A stretch of 61,403 bases of DNA from an uncultured Clostridia bacterium (GCA_905235625.1 CAJOLX010000007.1:50476-111878), one strand, 5' to 3'. Positions 25,616 to 34,972 are shown, counted from the first letter of the stretch. Notes: generated by a model not told the origin, from the letters alone. Translations and numbers: made by a program.

Positions 25616-26722
25616 ATGGCAAAATGTCCCAACTGCGGATATCATCTCAGATTTATTGACTGGAAACCGAACTGCCCTAATTGCGGAGTTAATCTCAACT
25701 ACTTCGGTCTTGAAGAGAAACTTCAGGACGAAGCGGATAAAGCGGAAGTAGAACACGCGAAAGTTCAGAAGAGAATAGACCGTCTTAAAACTGCGTTCGT
25801 AGGCTCCCCTCTTACGATAGCGAGGATTTTCCTCTCCGTTATTCCCATCGGCATGGTTATGCTGCCGCTTTGCACGATTAAATACAGCGGCCCGCTCATC
25901 AGCGAAACCGTGACGAAGCTTAATATAATCGGAGTTTACAACGCTCTCTCATCGCTCGACTTTGATATACTGACCACACTCATGGGTTCAAAGCTCGTCG
26001 GCACTGGATTTTTGGGATACGGCGTGTCGCTCATTTCCATTTTTGCCTCTCTCGTTATGGTGCTTGTGAGCCTCATAGCTCTTTGCGCCGCGATGGGCAA
26101 AAAAGGAAATATACGCAACATATTCAACAACAGCCTCGCGATAATTTTCGCCGCGGTATCCGCCGTATTTTTCTCGATATTCTCAAAGAATATAAATTCC
26201 GTATTCCCCGAGTTTTATGATGGTTCGCTCTCAATAGGCATTTATCTTTATATTGCTTCCCTGGTTGTTCTGCTCGCGCTTAACATTTATCTCACCGTCA
26301 ACAAGGTTCAGGTTAAATACAAGCAGTGCTACGTCGGCGGCATACCCGTTGAAGAGTATCTGCAGGAGCTTGAAAACGGCACATCCATTGACGAGCTGCA
26401 CGAAAGAATGAACAAGATTCTTGCCGAAAAAGAGGCTGAAAGAGTTAAGGAAGCCGAGAAGAAGGCTGCCGAAAGAAAAGCCAAAGAAGAAGAAGAGATG
26501 GCAAGAAAGGCAGGCAAATACTTAGAGAAGCTTAAAGAAGAAGAGGCCGAAGCCGCAAAAGAAGCAGAAGAAAAAGCGGAAGAAGCGGCAGAAGAAATTG
26601 CAGATGCTGCCGAAGACGTTGAGTCAGAAGCAGAAGAAATTGCCGAAGAGGTTGAGGCGGAAACCGAAACCGAAGCCGCGATTGAAAAAGCAGAAGCCGA
26701 AGAAGAAAAACCGGAAGAATAA
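25616..26722 (+). CDS. Zinc-ribbon four-TM membrane protein with Glu/Ala coiled tail
   Basis: This 368-residue paralogue of the 6421-7293 protein has the same N-terminal zinc ribbon (CPNCGYHLRFIDWKPNCPNCG), the linker RIDRLKTAFVGSPLTIARIF, about four membrane spans to residue 230, and KYKQCYVGGIPVEEYLQEL. It then adds a tail of about 120 residues rich in Glu, Ala and Lys that predicts a long coiled coil or single alpha-helix. GGAGGCGG precedes ATG 25616. Here it stands alone, without a transporter gene. The function is unknown. Confidence 0.75.
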   Translation: MAKCPNCGYHLRFIDWKPNCPNCGVNLNYFGLEEKLQDEADKAEVEHAKVQKRIDRLKTAFVGSPLTIARIFLSVIPIGMVMLPLCTIKYSGPLISETVTKLNIIGVYNALSSLDFDILTTLMGSKLVGTGFLGYGVSLISIFASLVMVLVSLIALCAAMGKKGNIRNIFNNSLAIIFAAVSAVFFSIFSKNINSVFPEFYDGSLSIGIYLYIASLVVLLALNIYLTVNKVQVKYKQCYVGGIPVEEYLQELENGTSIDELHERMNKILAEKEAERVKEAEKKAAERKAKEEEEMARKAGKYLEKLKEEEAEAAKEAEEKAEEAAEEIADAAEDVESEAEEIAEEVEAETETEAAIEKAEAEEEKPEE

Positions 26723-26733
26723 ATATTAACGAA

Positions 26734-26763
26734 AAATCCCGAAGCCATGCAGCTTCGGGATTT
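26734..26763 (+). terminator. Terminator of the zinc-ribbon gene
   Basis: A perfect 12-bp stem (AAATCCCGAAGC with GCTTCGGGATTT) and loop CATGCA, 11 bases after the stop codon. Confidence 0.75.
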
Positions 26764-26831
26764 AATATTTCTTATATTAAGCCTCACCGAAGTATTAGCA
26801 ACTGCCAATTGACTGAACTAGAAAGGGCGAA

Positions 26832-26954
26832 CGTATTAAGATGAAGACGCCATTTTCTCCGTCCGTAGACAGTACCGTTGGTACGGCAAGGATGGAAAAA
26901 TGGCGAAAAACGAAAAATACGAACATCTAACTACAATATCCGATAATGTTAAAA
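26832..26954 (-). repeat. Dispersed repeat copy 1, distal part (before the IS)
   Basis: Read on the minus strand this segment matches the repeat at 56648-57024: ATTATCGGATATTGTAGTTA and TCGTTTTTCG are shared, as is CGTCTTCATCTTAATACG at the far end. About 200 bases of the interior present in copy 2 are missing here. With the part at 28327-28404 it forms one copy interrupted by the ISL3 element. The rest of the gap from 26764 shows no gene. Confidence 0.82.
26947..26954. repeat. Left 8-bp target site duplication of the ISL3 element
   Basis: TGTTAAAA abuts the left inverted repeat and is identical to 28327-28334, as expected for ISL3-family transposition with 8-bp duplication. Confidence 0.9.
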
Positions 26955-28326
26955 GGTTCTATAATAAATGTTGGGGTAAGGAAAAAGCCCAACAAAAAAG
27001 TTGAGCATAGATGAAAAATCCTGTAAAATGGAAATACCACATACCATAGAAAGGATTTGACAAATATGCTCGACAATTATTTTACCGAAAAACTCCTTGG
27101 AATTCAAGATGCTGAGATAAGAAAATCCGATAAAAATGATAACATCATCATAATCAGATTAAAAAGAAAAGCACATAAATGCCCCTGCTGCGGAAAGTAT
27201 ACAGATAAGATACACGATTATCGAAAGCAAGCAGTCAAGGATATACCTCAGTTTGGAGCGCCTTTCACTTTAGTATATGAAAAAAGAAGATATGTCTGCA
27301 CTTGCGGCAAGAGATTTGCAGAAAAGAATACTTTTCTTCCGCGTTATCACAGAATGAGTATACGACTGATAGCTTTCGTGCAATCACTTTTAAAAAGTTC
27401 AATGTCATTTAAAGAGGCCGCTAAAATATCAGGCTTATCAATAACTACCGTTATCAGAATATTTGATACAATAGGAATCCGTTCCTTTACACTTCCGGAG
27501 GTAGTGTCAATAGATGAGTTTAAGGGAAATACGGGAGGAGAAAAATACAATTGTATCATTACGGATCCGGTAAACCACAAGGTCATTGATATTCTGCCGA
27601 GTCGTCATAAATCAGACTTGTCTTCATATTTTAAAAAGATTCAAAGCAGAACCGGCACAACTGTTTTCATACCCGATATGTGGAAACCATATGCTGAAAT
27701 AGCAGACACATACTTTAAAAACGCAAAGTTTGTTGTTGATAAATATCACTGGATACGGCAGGTGTTTTGGGCGTTTGACAGAGTCAGAAAAGATATTCAG
27801 AAACAATTTCAGAAAGATTACCGGGTATACTTTAAACATTCAAGAAAGCTCTTATTCAAACGATATGAAGACCTGTATGAAACCGAGAAACAACAGGTTG
27901 TGGTGATGCTGTCCGTATCTCCTACTCTATACTCTGCCCATTTTTTGAAAGAAATGTTTCTCAGAGTAATCGACTGCAAGGATCGGGACAGCGCGAAAAA
28001 GATGCTGATAAATTGGATTGAAAATGCACGTGATTCCGGTATTCCTTCCTTTGTTAAATGTGCAGGAACGATGCAATCATGGTTTACGGGTATACTTAAT
28101 TCATTTGACACACCGTATACAAACGGGTTTACCGAAGGCTGCAACAACAAAATTAAGGTTCTCAAAAGAAACGCATATGGTTACCGCAACTTTAAGCGCT
28201 TCAGAAAACGCATTCTCTATATGTTCTCTTGACAAAAACTATCAACGGCAACAACTTTTGTCGTTGTTGCCGTTGTCGTTGTTTTTCATTTTATTGGATT
28301 TTTACCCCAACTATTGACATTGAGCC
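26955..28326 (+). mobile_element. Complete ISL3-family insertion sequence, 1372 bp
   Basis: The ends are imperfect 25-bp inverted repeats: 26955-26979 begins GGTTCT and ends GTTGGGGTAA, and the complement of 28302-28326 begins GGCTCA and ends with the same GTTGGGGTAA. Exact 8-bp duplications TGTTAAAA flank it. One transposase gene fills the centre. The element split a dispersed repeat, so the pre-insertion sequence can be reconstructed from copy 2. The intact frame and ends suggest a recent insertion. Confidence 0.93.
27066..28232 (+). CDS. ISL3 family transposase
   Basis: A 388-residue DDE transposase with an N-terminal zinc finger (CPCCGKYT then CTCG), a helix-turn-helix segment (SFKEAAKISGLSITTVIR) and the DDE_Tnp_ISL3 core: SIDEFKG, PDMWKPY and the final TEGCNNKIKVLKR. 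ATG 27066 is preferred, because AAAGGA lies 10 bases upstream; the TTG at 27057 is too close to it. All key residues are present, so the enzyme looks functional. Confidence 0.93.
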   Translation: MLDNYFTEKLLGIQDAEIRKSDKNDNIIIIRLKRKAHKCPCCGKYTDKIHDYRKQAVKDIPQFGAPFTLVYEKRRYVCTCGKRFAEKNTFLPRYHRMSIRLIAFVQSLLKSSMSFKEAAKISGLSITTVIRIFDTIGIRSFTLPEVVSIDEFKGNTGGEKYNCIITDPVNHKVIDILPSRHKSDLSSYFKKIQSRTGTTVFIPDMWKPYAEIADTYFKNAKFVVDKYHWIRQVFWAFDRVRKDIQKQFQKDYRVYFKHSRKLLFKRYEDLYETEKQQVVVMLSVSPTLYSAHFLKEMFLRVIDCKDRDSAKKMLINWIENARDSGIPSFVKCAGTMQSWFTGILNSFDTPYTNGFTEGCNNKIKVLKRNAYGYRNFKRFRKRILYMFS

Positions 28327-28404
28327 TGTTAAAAAGCAGGGCACAAACTTCACAGTTTGCACCCTGATAAAATTACCTTATAAACTATTCGTTTTGTTCT
28401 TCGC
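28327..28404 (-). repeat. Dispersed repeat copy 1, gene-proximal part with terminator
   Basis: On the minus strand this runs directly from the stop codon region of the lipase-like gene: TTAAGCGAAGAACAAAACGA, then GTAATTTTA and a hairpin CAGGG...CCCTG followed by CTTTTTAACA. Copy 2 (56648-56726) has the same order. Its first eight plus-strand bases are the right target duplication of the IS. Confidence 0.85.
28337..28366 (-). terminator. Intrinsic terminator inside repeat copy 1
   Basis: A 12-bp stem (CAGGGTGCAAAC with GTTTGTGCCCTG, two G-U pairs) followed by CTTTTT on the minus strand. The IS landed right after this T-tract. Relative to copy 2, an A-T pair replaces a G-C pair on both arms, a compensatory change. 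Confidence 0.75.
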
Positions 28405-29837
28405 TTAATACGTCAGCCCTAAATCCGGAATAATTTGGTCAGCAGTTTCGTTATAGTAAAGAAATCTCGGATATTCGTCGAATGTATCGACTGTTGCTTG
28501 ACCGTTATGATAGAGCAAATCAAACACCATTTTATCAAGGCTTTGAGATGACTTCGCGTGAGTGAGGTTGCGGATAAACCAGGTTTGCTCGGGGTATTTG
28601 CAGGTTGAAGCGTTTACCCCGCCGTCGGGCGAGATATATTCCGGAGATACGCCGGCAGTCTGCTCTACGGTCAGCTTTTCGCCGTAAAGAGCCGCCTCGG
28701 CTCCCTGCGACGCGTATTTTAAATCTATCAAGCCGTCGCCCGAATTCCTCCATGACGGGGTGAGGAACAGGGAGCAAAAGCCGTAGCGCGCAATAACGTA
28801 ATAATCGCAATTTGCGTTGATATCGGCAATTATTTCGTCAAGATAGGGGCGAATGCGGGTGTTGTAATCGTCAATGCCCGCTCTGAGATTGCTTCTGTCA
28901 ACTCCGTCGTCGGCGTAAACCTCGTTAAAAACATAATCGAGCGCTTCGTCTATCTTATCGTCCGGCACCATCGCCCACACGCTGTACCACCTGCCGAAAA
29001 GCGGCAGAATGCCTGTCGCGAGCTTGTTCATGCCGATTTTATCCATCATTCTGTTAACAAGCCGGCACGCAAGGTCGGTGACGCCGATTTTGTTAAGAGC
29101 GGAGAAAAGAGCGTTTAAAAATTTTTCGTGCTTGTTATAGGCAAAAGCCATTTTGAGATATTCGGTGAGAGCGTCGGCGTCAAATCACACCGGCAGGTCA
29201 TAAGCTCGCCGTTGTAGGTTTCGCCGTAAACCGCCGTCGCGTTATAGACCCAGCCTCTCACCTTTGAAACGCCGTAAAGCTTTGCGTAGGTGGTGCAAAC
29301 CACTCCGCCGTAGCTGTGGCACTCAATAACGACCTGCGGGCAGCCGGAGCAATCCAAAACGTAATTTATAAAATCGTTAAGCTCCGCGGCTGTGTCGATG
29401 GGATTCAGGCGCCAGTCATAAGAAAAGCTGAGCTTTGAATCGGGCTTAACGCTTTCTCTCGGAGGATAGCTGAATCTCACGCCGGAATTATTATCGACCT
29501 CGCCGTTTTCGCTCAGCAGTATCGGGCTGAACATTTCGGTTACAACGGGGATAAGCTCGTCGGCGAATTTTTGCCAATTATGTGTGAAAGCAAGCTTCAA
29601 AATTATGGGCAGCGACTGCTTAACTGCGTCTGTTATTCTGCCGGAGGACGGAGGCCACGCCGCCTCGGAATCGGGGTCGGACGGGTCAACGTAAACGGTC
29701 GAGCCCATAAAGCCGTGAACGAAAATATACGGGCAGTCGGCAGCGGGCTCTTCGGCGCTTTCGGCAAAAGAATTCACCGAAAACAACGGCGCAAAAGCGA
29801 CGGCTGCGACCAAAAGAGCTGCCAATAGCTTTTTCAT
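28405..29837 (-). pseudogene. Secreted lipase-like alpha/beta hydrolase with a frameshift
   Basis: The N-terminal frame begins at ATG 29837, with GGGAG 9 bases upstream, and encodes a signal peptide, YIFVHGFMGSTVYVDP, SYDWRLNP and the nucleophile elbow IECHSYGGVV. It continues to YGETYNGELM. The rest, from MAFAYNKHEKFLNAL to the stop at 28405, is in another frame. A single missing T in the AAA run at 29182-29184 (plus-strand letters) would join the two as CDFDADALTEYLKMAFAY, giving about 478 residues. This is either a real one-base deletion or a sequencing or assembly error; both halves keep coding character. Confidence 0.8.
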
Positions 29838-29920
29838 CTGATACATCTCCCTGTGATAATTCTACAATTTATAATATATCAAACGTGCGCATTTTATTCA
29901 ATATATTTTTTCCTTTTTCG

Positions 29921-29948
29921 TTGACAAGGGGCGGTAAAATGGTATAAT
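29921..29948 (+). promoter_or_regulatory. Strong promoter of the O-acetylation operon
   Basis: A perfect TTGACA (29921-29926), a 16-bp spacer and a perfect TATAAT (29943-29948) precede GTG 29988 by 39 bases. Confidence 0.75.
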
Positions 29949-29987
29949 TTTTTTAGCGTTATAAATTTGAAAAACGGAGGCAAACAA

Positions 29988-31382
29988 GTGGTATTTTCAA
30001 GCCTGATGTTCATGTATGTGTTTCTGCCTGTTGTGCTCGCCTTTTACTATATAATCCCCAAAAAATTCAGAAACCTCTTTTTGCTCGCGGCAGACCTTTT
30101 CTTTTACGGGTGGGGCGAACCCGTTTTGGTGAGCCTTATGGCGGCTTCCATTGTGATAAATTACATTGCCGGCATATTGATTAGCAAAAATCAAAGCAGG
30201 AAAAAAGCCGTGCTGGCGGTTTCGATAATAATCGACCTCGGCATGCTCGCATTTTTCAAATACGCCGGATTTATTGCCGACAATCTGAGGATAATACTCC
30301 CCTTTGCGGCCATACCTTCGTTTACAATCCCCTTACCGATAGGCATATCTTTCTACACCTTCCAGATAATGTCTTACACCATTGACGTTTACAGGGGCGA
30401 CACCGAGGTGCAGCGCAATCTGATAGATTTCGGCACTTACGTTTCGCTTTTCCCTCAGCTTATCGCGGGCCCGATAGTCAAATACAGAGACGTTGCTCCC
30501 ATGCTGAAAGGCAGGCGCGAAAACATAGAGATGTTTTCAAAGGGCGTGAAGCTGTTTCTGCTCGGTCTTGCCAAAAAAGTGCTGCTCGCAAACCCTCTGG
30601 GTCTGATGTGGGACAGCCTGAGAACTGCCGACAGCCCCGGCAGCTTCGGCGCTTTTATGGGCATTCTCGCCTTCAGCATGCAGATTTATTTTGACTTCAG
30701 CGGCTACAGCGACATGGCGAGAGGTCTCGGCAACATGTTCGGCTTTGAATTTTTCATAAACTTCGATTACCCTTATATTTCTCAAAGCATAACGGAATTT
30801 TGGAGACGGTGGCACATATCTCTCGGCACGTGGTTCAGAGAATACGTTTACATTCCGCTCGGCGGCAACAGAAAAGGCAAGGTAAGAACCGTTATAAACC
30901 TGCTGATAGTGTGGATGCTGACGGGCCTTTGGCACGGAGCAAGCTGGAACTTTTTGCTGTGGGGCCTGTATTTCGGCATAATACTCGTTTTGGAAAAAAC
31001 GTTTTTGCTCAAAATTCTTGATAAACTGCCGAAAGCTATAAGGCGCGTTTATTCGCTCATTCTCATAGTGCTCGGCTGGGTGCTGTTTTATTTCTCGGAC
31101 GACGCGGGAGGATTCCCCGCGCTCGGAGAATTCGTGAAGACGCTGTTTTCGTTCAGCCCCGCTTCTTCCTTCGCAATTCACACGATAGTGAGCTATCTGC
31201 CGCTTATGGCAGCGGGAGCGGTTTGCTCCACTCCGCTCATAAGGCGCATTTATGAAAAGAGAATAAAGGGCAGAAAGCTCTGCTCCGCCGCTGAAATCGT
31301 TTCGGAAGCGGCTGTGCTCGTTCTATGCACGGCAAGCCTTGTGAGCGCGGAATATAATCCGTTTCTTTACTTTAAATTTTAA
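29988..31382 (+). CDS. MBOAT family membrane O-acyltransferase (AlgI/DltB-like)
   Basis: A 464-residue polytopic protein starting at GTG 29988 (GGAGG 7 bases upstream) with VVFSSLMFMYVFLPVVLAFY, the usual AlgI-type start. QLIAGPIVKYRD, FDFSGYSDMARGL, ITEFWRRWHISLGTWFREYV and LTGLWHGASWNF with the catalytic His are all present. These enzymes move acetyl groups across the membrane for polysaccharide O-acetylation. The next gene encodes an AlgX/AlgJ-like DHHW protein, its usual partner, which supports modification of an exopolysaccharide or wall polymer. Confidence 0.9.
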   Translation: MVFSSLMFMYVFLPVVLAFYYIIPKKFRNLFLLAADLFFYGWGEPVLVSLMAASIVINYIAGILISKNQSRKKAVLAVSIIIDLGMLAFFKYAGFIADNLRIILPFAAIPSFTIPLPIGISFYTFQIMSYTIDVYRGDTEVQRNLIDFGTYVSLFPQLIAGPIVKYRDVAPMLKGRRENIEMFSKGVKLFLLGLAKKVLLANPLGLMWDSLRTADSPGSFGAFMGILAFSMQIYFDFSGYSDMARGLGNMFGFEFFINFDYPYISQSITEFWRRWHISLGTWFREYVYIPLGGNRKGKVRTVINLLIVWMLTGLWHGASWNFLLWGLYFGIILVLEKTFLLKILDKLPKAIRRVYSLILIVLGWVLFYFSDDAGGFPALGEFVKTLFSFSPASSFAIHTIVSYLPLMAAGAVCSTPLIRRIYEKRIKGRKLCSAAEIVSEAAVLVLCTASLVSAEYNPFLYFKF

Positions 31383-31397
31383 TCGGGTCGGCATAAT

Positions 31398-32543
31398 ATG
31401 AATGAAAAAAAGCAAAAAGGCAGAATATCTGCCGTAATAATAAGCGTTATTTTCCTCGCCTTTATTTTCGCGGGGTGTCTGCTTTACGTCTTTTTGCCGA
31501 AAAAAGATTATTCCGAAACGGAAAAACGCTATCTTGCTTCCGCTCCCTCTCTCTCGTGGAGCAGCGTTAAGAGCGGAGAATTCTCGGAGGATTTTGAAAA
31601 ATTCCTCGCAGACCAAACGCCGTTCCGCTCGTTTTTCGTAAGCGTTAATTCTTACTTTGAATACTTAAAGGGCAACAACGGCAGCTCGGGAGTTTATCTT
31701 TGCAAAAACGGATGGCTTATTGAAAAGCCGTTTGACGAAAGCAACAGATTTGATAAAAATCTCAAAGAGATAAAGGATTTTACCGAAAAGACTAATTTGC
31801 CGGTAACTTTAATCGCCGTGCCCGAAAAGGGCGCTCTTTATGAAAAATATCTGCCGAAAAATTCGCTGAAATTTGAAGACGAAAAATATATAAATACGCT
31901 TGCAGACGAATTTGAAAAGAGCGAAAAAGTTGATTTCATAAATCTCGGCGACAGCTTTTTAAAAAGCGAAAACGAAACTTATTTTTACAAAACCGACCAT
32001 CACTGGACAAGCGACGGAGCGTTTGAGGCTTACCGTTTATTCTGCCTTTCAAAGGGCTTAAAAGAGCCGAAAGAATGCGATTATAACGTTGAAACATACC
32101 CCGGATTTTACGGCACTTCATATTCGACCTCGTGCTACACGCTCACAAAGCCGGATGAGGTGAAAATATACACATGCAAAGAAAACGGCGGCAAAGCAAA
32201 AGTCACCGTAACCGAAGGCAAAAAAGTGACTGAAAGCGACGATATGTTTTTCAGAAACAGGCTCGACGAGGGCGACAAATACACCGTTTTTCTTGACGGC
32301 AACCACACGAGAGTTGACGTTAAGAGCGGAGTAAACGGCAAAAAGCTGCTCATAATCAAAGACTCATTCGCCCATTGCCTCGCGCCGTTTCTCGCGGAGC
32401 AATACGGAGAAATAGTAATGATAGATCAGCGTTATTACAACGGCTCCGTTTCAAAGCTGATCGAGGAAGAAAAAATTGACGAAATCGCTTTCATATACGG
32501 AGTGAACACTCTTGCCGAAAGCAGAGATATTTCGCTTTACTGA
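31398..32543 (+). CDS. DHHW/AlgX-like SGNH-fold acetyltransferase partner
   Basis: This 381-residue protein has an N-terminal membrane anchor (about 10-32) and an extracytoplasmic domain. Motifs are the TDHHWTSDGAFEAY block with the DHHW signature, and IKDSFAHCLAPFL, with the Ser of an SGNH-like nucleophile. Related AlgJ/AlgX proteins accept acetyl groups from an MBOAT protein and pass them to the polymer. It starts 15 bases after the MBOAT gene, so they are one transcript. Confidence 0.85.
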   Translation: MNEKKQKGRISAVIISVIFLAFIFAGCLLYVFLPKKDYSETEKRYLASAPSLSWSSVKSGEFSEDFEKFLADQTPFRSFFVSVNSYFEYLKGNNGSSGVYLCKNGWLIEKPFDESNRFDKNLKEIKDFTEKTNLPVTLIAVPEKGALYEKYLPKNSLKFEDEKYINTLADEFEKSEKVDFINLGDSFLKSENETYFYKTDHHWTSDGAFEAYRLFCLSKGLKEPKECDYNVETYPGFYGTSYSTSCYTLTKPDEVKIYTCKENGGKAKVTVTEGKKVTESDDMFFRNRLDEGDKYTVFLDGNHTRVDVKSGVNGKKLLIIKDSFAHCLAPFLAEQYGEIVMIDQRYYNGSVSKLIEEEKIDEIAFIYGVNTLAESRDISLY

Positions 32544-32555
32544 GGAGAGGTTAAA

Positions 32556-33638
32556 ATGTTAAGGTGCGCGCCGGCTGTTTTTGCCGCAGGCAGAAAATAC
32601 AAAATAACCGTTTGCGTTAAATCGGAATCGGTCGTTCACGTTAAGATAGGCGACACGGTTTTCAGCGACCATTCAAACGGAATACTGCGCTCTCAAAGCC
32701 TTATTCACACCGTTGAAGTGCCGCAGGAGCTGCTTGACAAAGAAAAGAGATACACCGTTATAGTAAGGCCCGTTAAAGAGAGGCGCGCATATTTCACCAA
32801 AACGAAAGACGAGCGGTTTTACACATACGATTTCTCCCCCGTCGAAACGGACGAGCCTGTTTGCTATCACATAGCGGACTCGCACAATGACAGCGTAAAC
32901 TGTGTTAAAGCCGCAAAAGCTTACGGCAAGCCCGATTTTCTGATATTAAACGGCGACGTGCCGGAAGACAGCTCGGAAGAGAAGAATTTTTACACCATAT
33001 ATGATATATGCGCAGAAATAACGGGCGGAAATATACCGGTCGTTTTCGCAAGAGGAAATCACGATTTAAGAGGAGTGAGCGCCGAAAGCTTCGGATTATA
33101 CGCTCCCACTCTTAACGGCAAAACCTACTACACTTTTCGCCTTGGCAAAATATGGGGAATAGCGCTCGACTGCGGCGAGGATAAACCCGACGACCACCCC
33201 GAATACGGTCATTCGGTAGCCTGCTCGCAGTTCAGGCGCGAAGAAACGGAATACCTAAAAGCCGTTGCCGAAAGCCCGGAAACGGAATATGCCGAAGAGG
33301 AAGGGCTCATAAAGCTCGTTGTCGTACACATGCCGTTTACTCACAGGTTTGAGTCTCCGTTTGACATTGAAGAAGAAACTTACAGGCAGTGGGCGTATTT
33401 GCTCAGAGAATACGTAAAGCCCGACCTCATGATTTCGGGCCACACGCACGGCATAGGAATTTACGAGCCGGGCGGAGATTATGACGATTACGGCCAGCCC
33501 TGCAAGCTGATAATCGGCGCCGAGGTTGAAAAACATAAATACTTTAAAGGCGCAGGCATAAAATTCAAAAAAGACGGAGCCGACGTAACGTTTACCGACT
33601 CCGAAGGAAACAGCGAAAAAACTTATATTGAATATTGA
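32556..33638 (+). CDS. Cytoplasmic metallophosphoesterase with N-terminal beta domain
   Basis: The product is 360 residues with no signal peptide. Residues 1-95 look like a beta-sandwich of the kind that precedes purple acid phosphatase-like domains. The catalytic part has HIADSHND, LNGDVPED, ARGNHDLRG, VVHMPF and ISGHTHGIGIY. GAGGAG precedes ATG 32556, 12 bases after the DHHW gene, so it belongs to the same operon. A role in the acetylation pathway is not evident. Confidence 0.8.
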   Translation: MLRCAPAVFAAGRKYKITVCVKSESVVHVKIGDTVFSDHSNGILRSQSLIHTVEVPQELLDKEKRYTVIVRPVKERRAYFTKTKDERFYTYDFSPVETDEPVCYHIADSHNDSVNCVKAAKAYGKPDFLILNGDVPEDSSEEKNFYTIYDICAEITGGNIPVVFARGNHDLRGVSAESFGLYAPTLNGKTYYTFRLGKIWGIALDCGEDKPDDHPEYGHSVACSQFRREETEYLKAVAESPETEYAEEEGLIKLVVVHMPFTHRFESPFDIEEETYRQWAYLLREYVKPDLMISGHTHGIGIYEPGGDYDDYGQPCKLIIGAEVEKHKYFKGAGIKFKKDGADVTFTDSEGNSEKTYIEY

Positions 33639-33643
33639 CATCA

Positions 33644-33674
33644 AAAAACAGGACGAATTGCTCGCCCTGTTTTT
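33644..33674. terminator. Terminator between convergent genes
   Basis: A stem ACAGG/CCTGT with an inner CGA/TCG and flanking A6 and T6 tracts lies between the stops at 33638 and 33680, so it can work both ways. Confidence 0.65.
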
Positions 33675-33679
33675 TATGC

Positions 33680-34966
33680 TTATACGTTATAATGACTGTC
33701 TTCAAATGCCGCCAAAGCGTCAACGTCTTTCATATAAATTCTTTTTGAAACGACGTAGGTTTTAAGGCTGCCGTCTTCGTTTCTTTCGCCGAATTTGCCG
33801 TAGGTGGAGGTAACGATAAGCCCGTCGGGGTAAACGACCGTGCCGCAATATCCGGTGTCGCTGTCGGCTTTTACGAAAGGTTCGGTCTGACCCTCAAAAT
33901 AAGTATGGGCGAGCTTTAATCTGTATTGCCCTTCTCTGCCATGCTTTAAGTCTTCATAAGTGCCGACCCAGGCGACCCAGCCTTCGCTGAACCAATCTTT
34001 GCCGTCGCCTGACGCATACTTTTCAATTTTTTCGGGAGAGCGCTCAATTGACCTGAAATCAATGAAGAGCCTGCCGTCGGGCAGATAATCCGCCTTGTGC
34101 CTTTCGCCGTTTAAAGCGCTCGGCGCAAGCCTCGGCTCAGACCACGTTTTGCCCTCGTCATCGGAAAAAATCAAGAGAGAATTATATCTTTTGGTGTTGC
34201 ATCTCGTTATGAGGCAAAGCTCGTCGCCTTTGCCGCCGCCGGACCTAACGCACTCAACCTCGCAGATGTGCGCCTCTTTTTCCAATTCTCTGTATTTTGC
34301 AAGATAGGGCTCGGGCTCGGTCCAGCGCATTTCGCCGTTTTCAAAGCTCAGCACGGTCTTGTAATTAACAAAATTATCGTCGTGAAAAAGCCCCATCCAT
34401 TTATCGACGAATTTGCCGTTTTCCTTAAGCCTTGTGAGAGAAGCGAGAGCGACGATGGTGGTGTAATCATAGCCTTCGTCCCTGCCGTAAAAGAGCTTGA
34501 ATTCACTCCAGCTTTTGCCCTCGTCTTCCGATAAAGAGCAGTTAAAGCCGCCGGTGGTGACTACGCCGTCGTTCCAATCGGGATTGCCGCAAACGAGAAG
34601 CAGCTTATCGGGCGAGCCGCCGCAAAATTCAAGGCGATAAACGGTTGGCGTTTCGCGTGAATTCTGCCAGGAAGAAGGCATATTTTCGATTTTGCCCTCA
34701 TAGGAAAGCCCTCTGTCAAAGCTTATTGCGCTTCTTAAAGCGCCCTTGCCGTGACCGGAAGGATAAACGGTGAGAATATCGCCGCTTTTAAGAAGAACGG
34801 AATCGGGGTGACCGATGTAACTGAGCCCGTCGTCAACAACGGTGTGCTCAAAAAGATATTTGAGCTCTTCGGGGCAGTTTTCGGGCTCTTTATCGAGAGC
34901 AATGCGGGGAATTGAATAGTCCCCCGCTCCGTGATTGTTTTCGTTTAAGCAGGCTTTATTTTCCAT
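33680..34966 (-). CDS. Sialidase-fold (BNR/Asp-box) protein, probable glycoside hydrolase
   Basis: A 428-residue protein without a signal peptide. Asp-boxes are visible in SEDEGKSWSEF and SDDEGKTWSEP, and the degenerate SFDRGLSYEG, with YLPDGRLFIDFRS between, giving the six-bladed propeller pattern of exo-sialidases and related GHs. The RIP motif is partly seen as SIPRIAL. Absence of a signal peptide suggests that it acts on imported sugar. It is the last gene of the nusB-recN operon and starts 6 bases after the epimerase-like gene. Substrate unknown. Confidence 0.75.
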   Translation of the reverse strand: MENKACLNENNHGAGDYSIPRIALDKEPENCPEELKYLFEHTVVDDGLSYIGHPDSVLLKSGDILTVYPSGHGKGALRSAISFDRGLSYEGKIENMPSSWQNSRETPTVYRLEFCGGSPDKLLLVCGNPDWNDGVVTTGGFNCSLSEDEGKSWSEFKLFYGRDEGYDYTTIVALASLTRLKENGKFVDKWMGLFHDDNFVNYKTVLSFENGEMRWTEPEPYLAKYRELEKEAHICEVECVRSGGGKGDELCLITRCNTKRYNSLLIFSDDEGKTWSEPRLAPSALNGERHKADYLPDGRLFIDFRSIERSPEKIEKYASGDGKDWFSEGWVAWVGTYEDLKHGREGQYRLKLAHTYFEGQTEPFVKADSDTGYCGTVVYPDGLIVTSTYGKFGERNEDGSLKTYVVSKRIYMKDVDALAAFEDSHYNV

Positions 34967-34972
34967 AATCGA

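Noticed and set aside
26400-26722. Repetitive GAAGAAGCCGAA-like sequence that might be a repeat array
   Set aside because: It is the low-complexity Glu/Ala/Lys tail of the zinc-ribbon protein, with no regular repeat unit.
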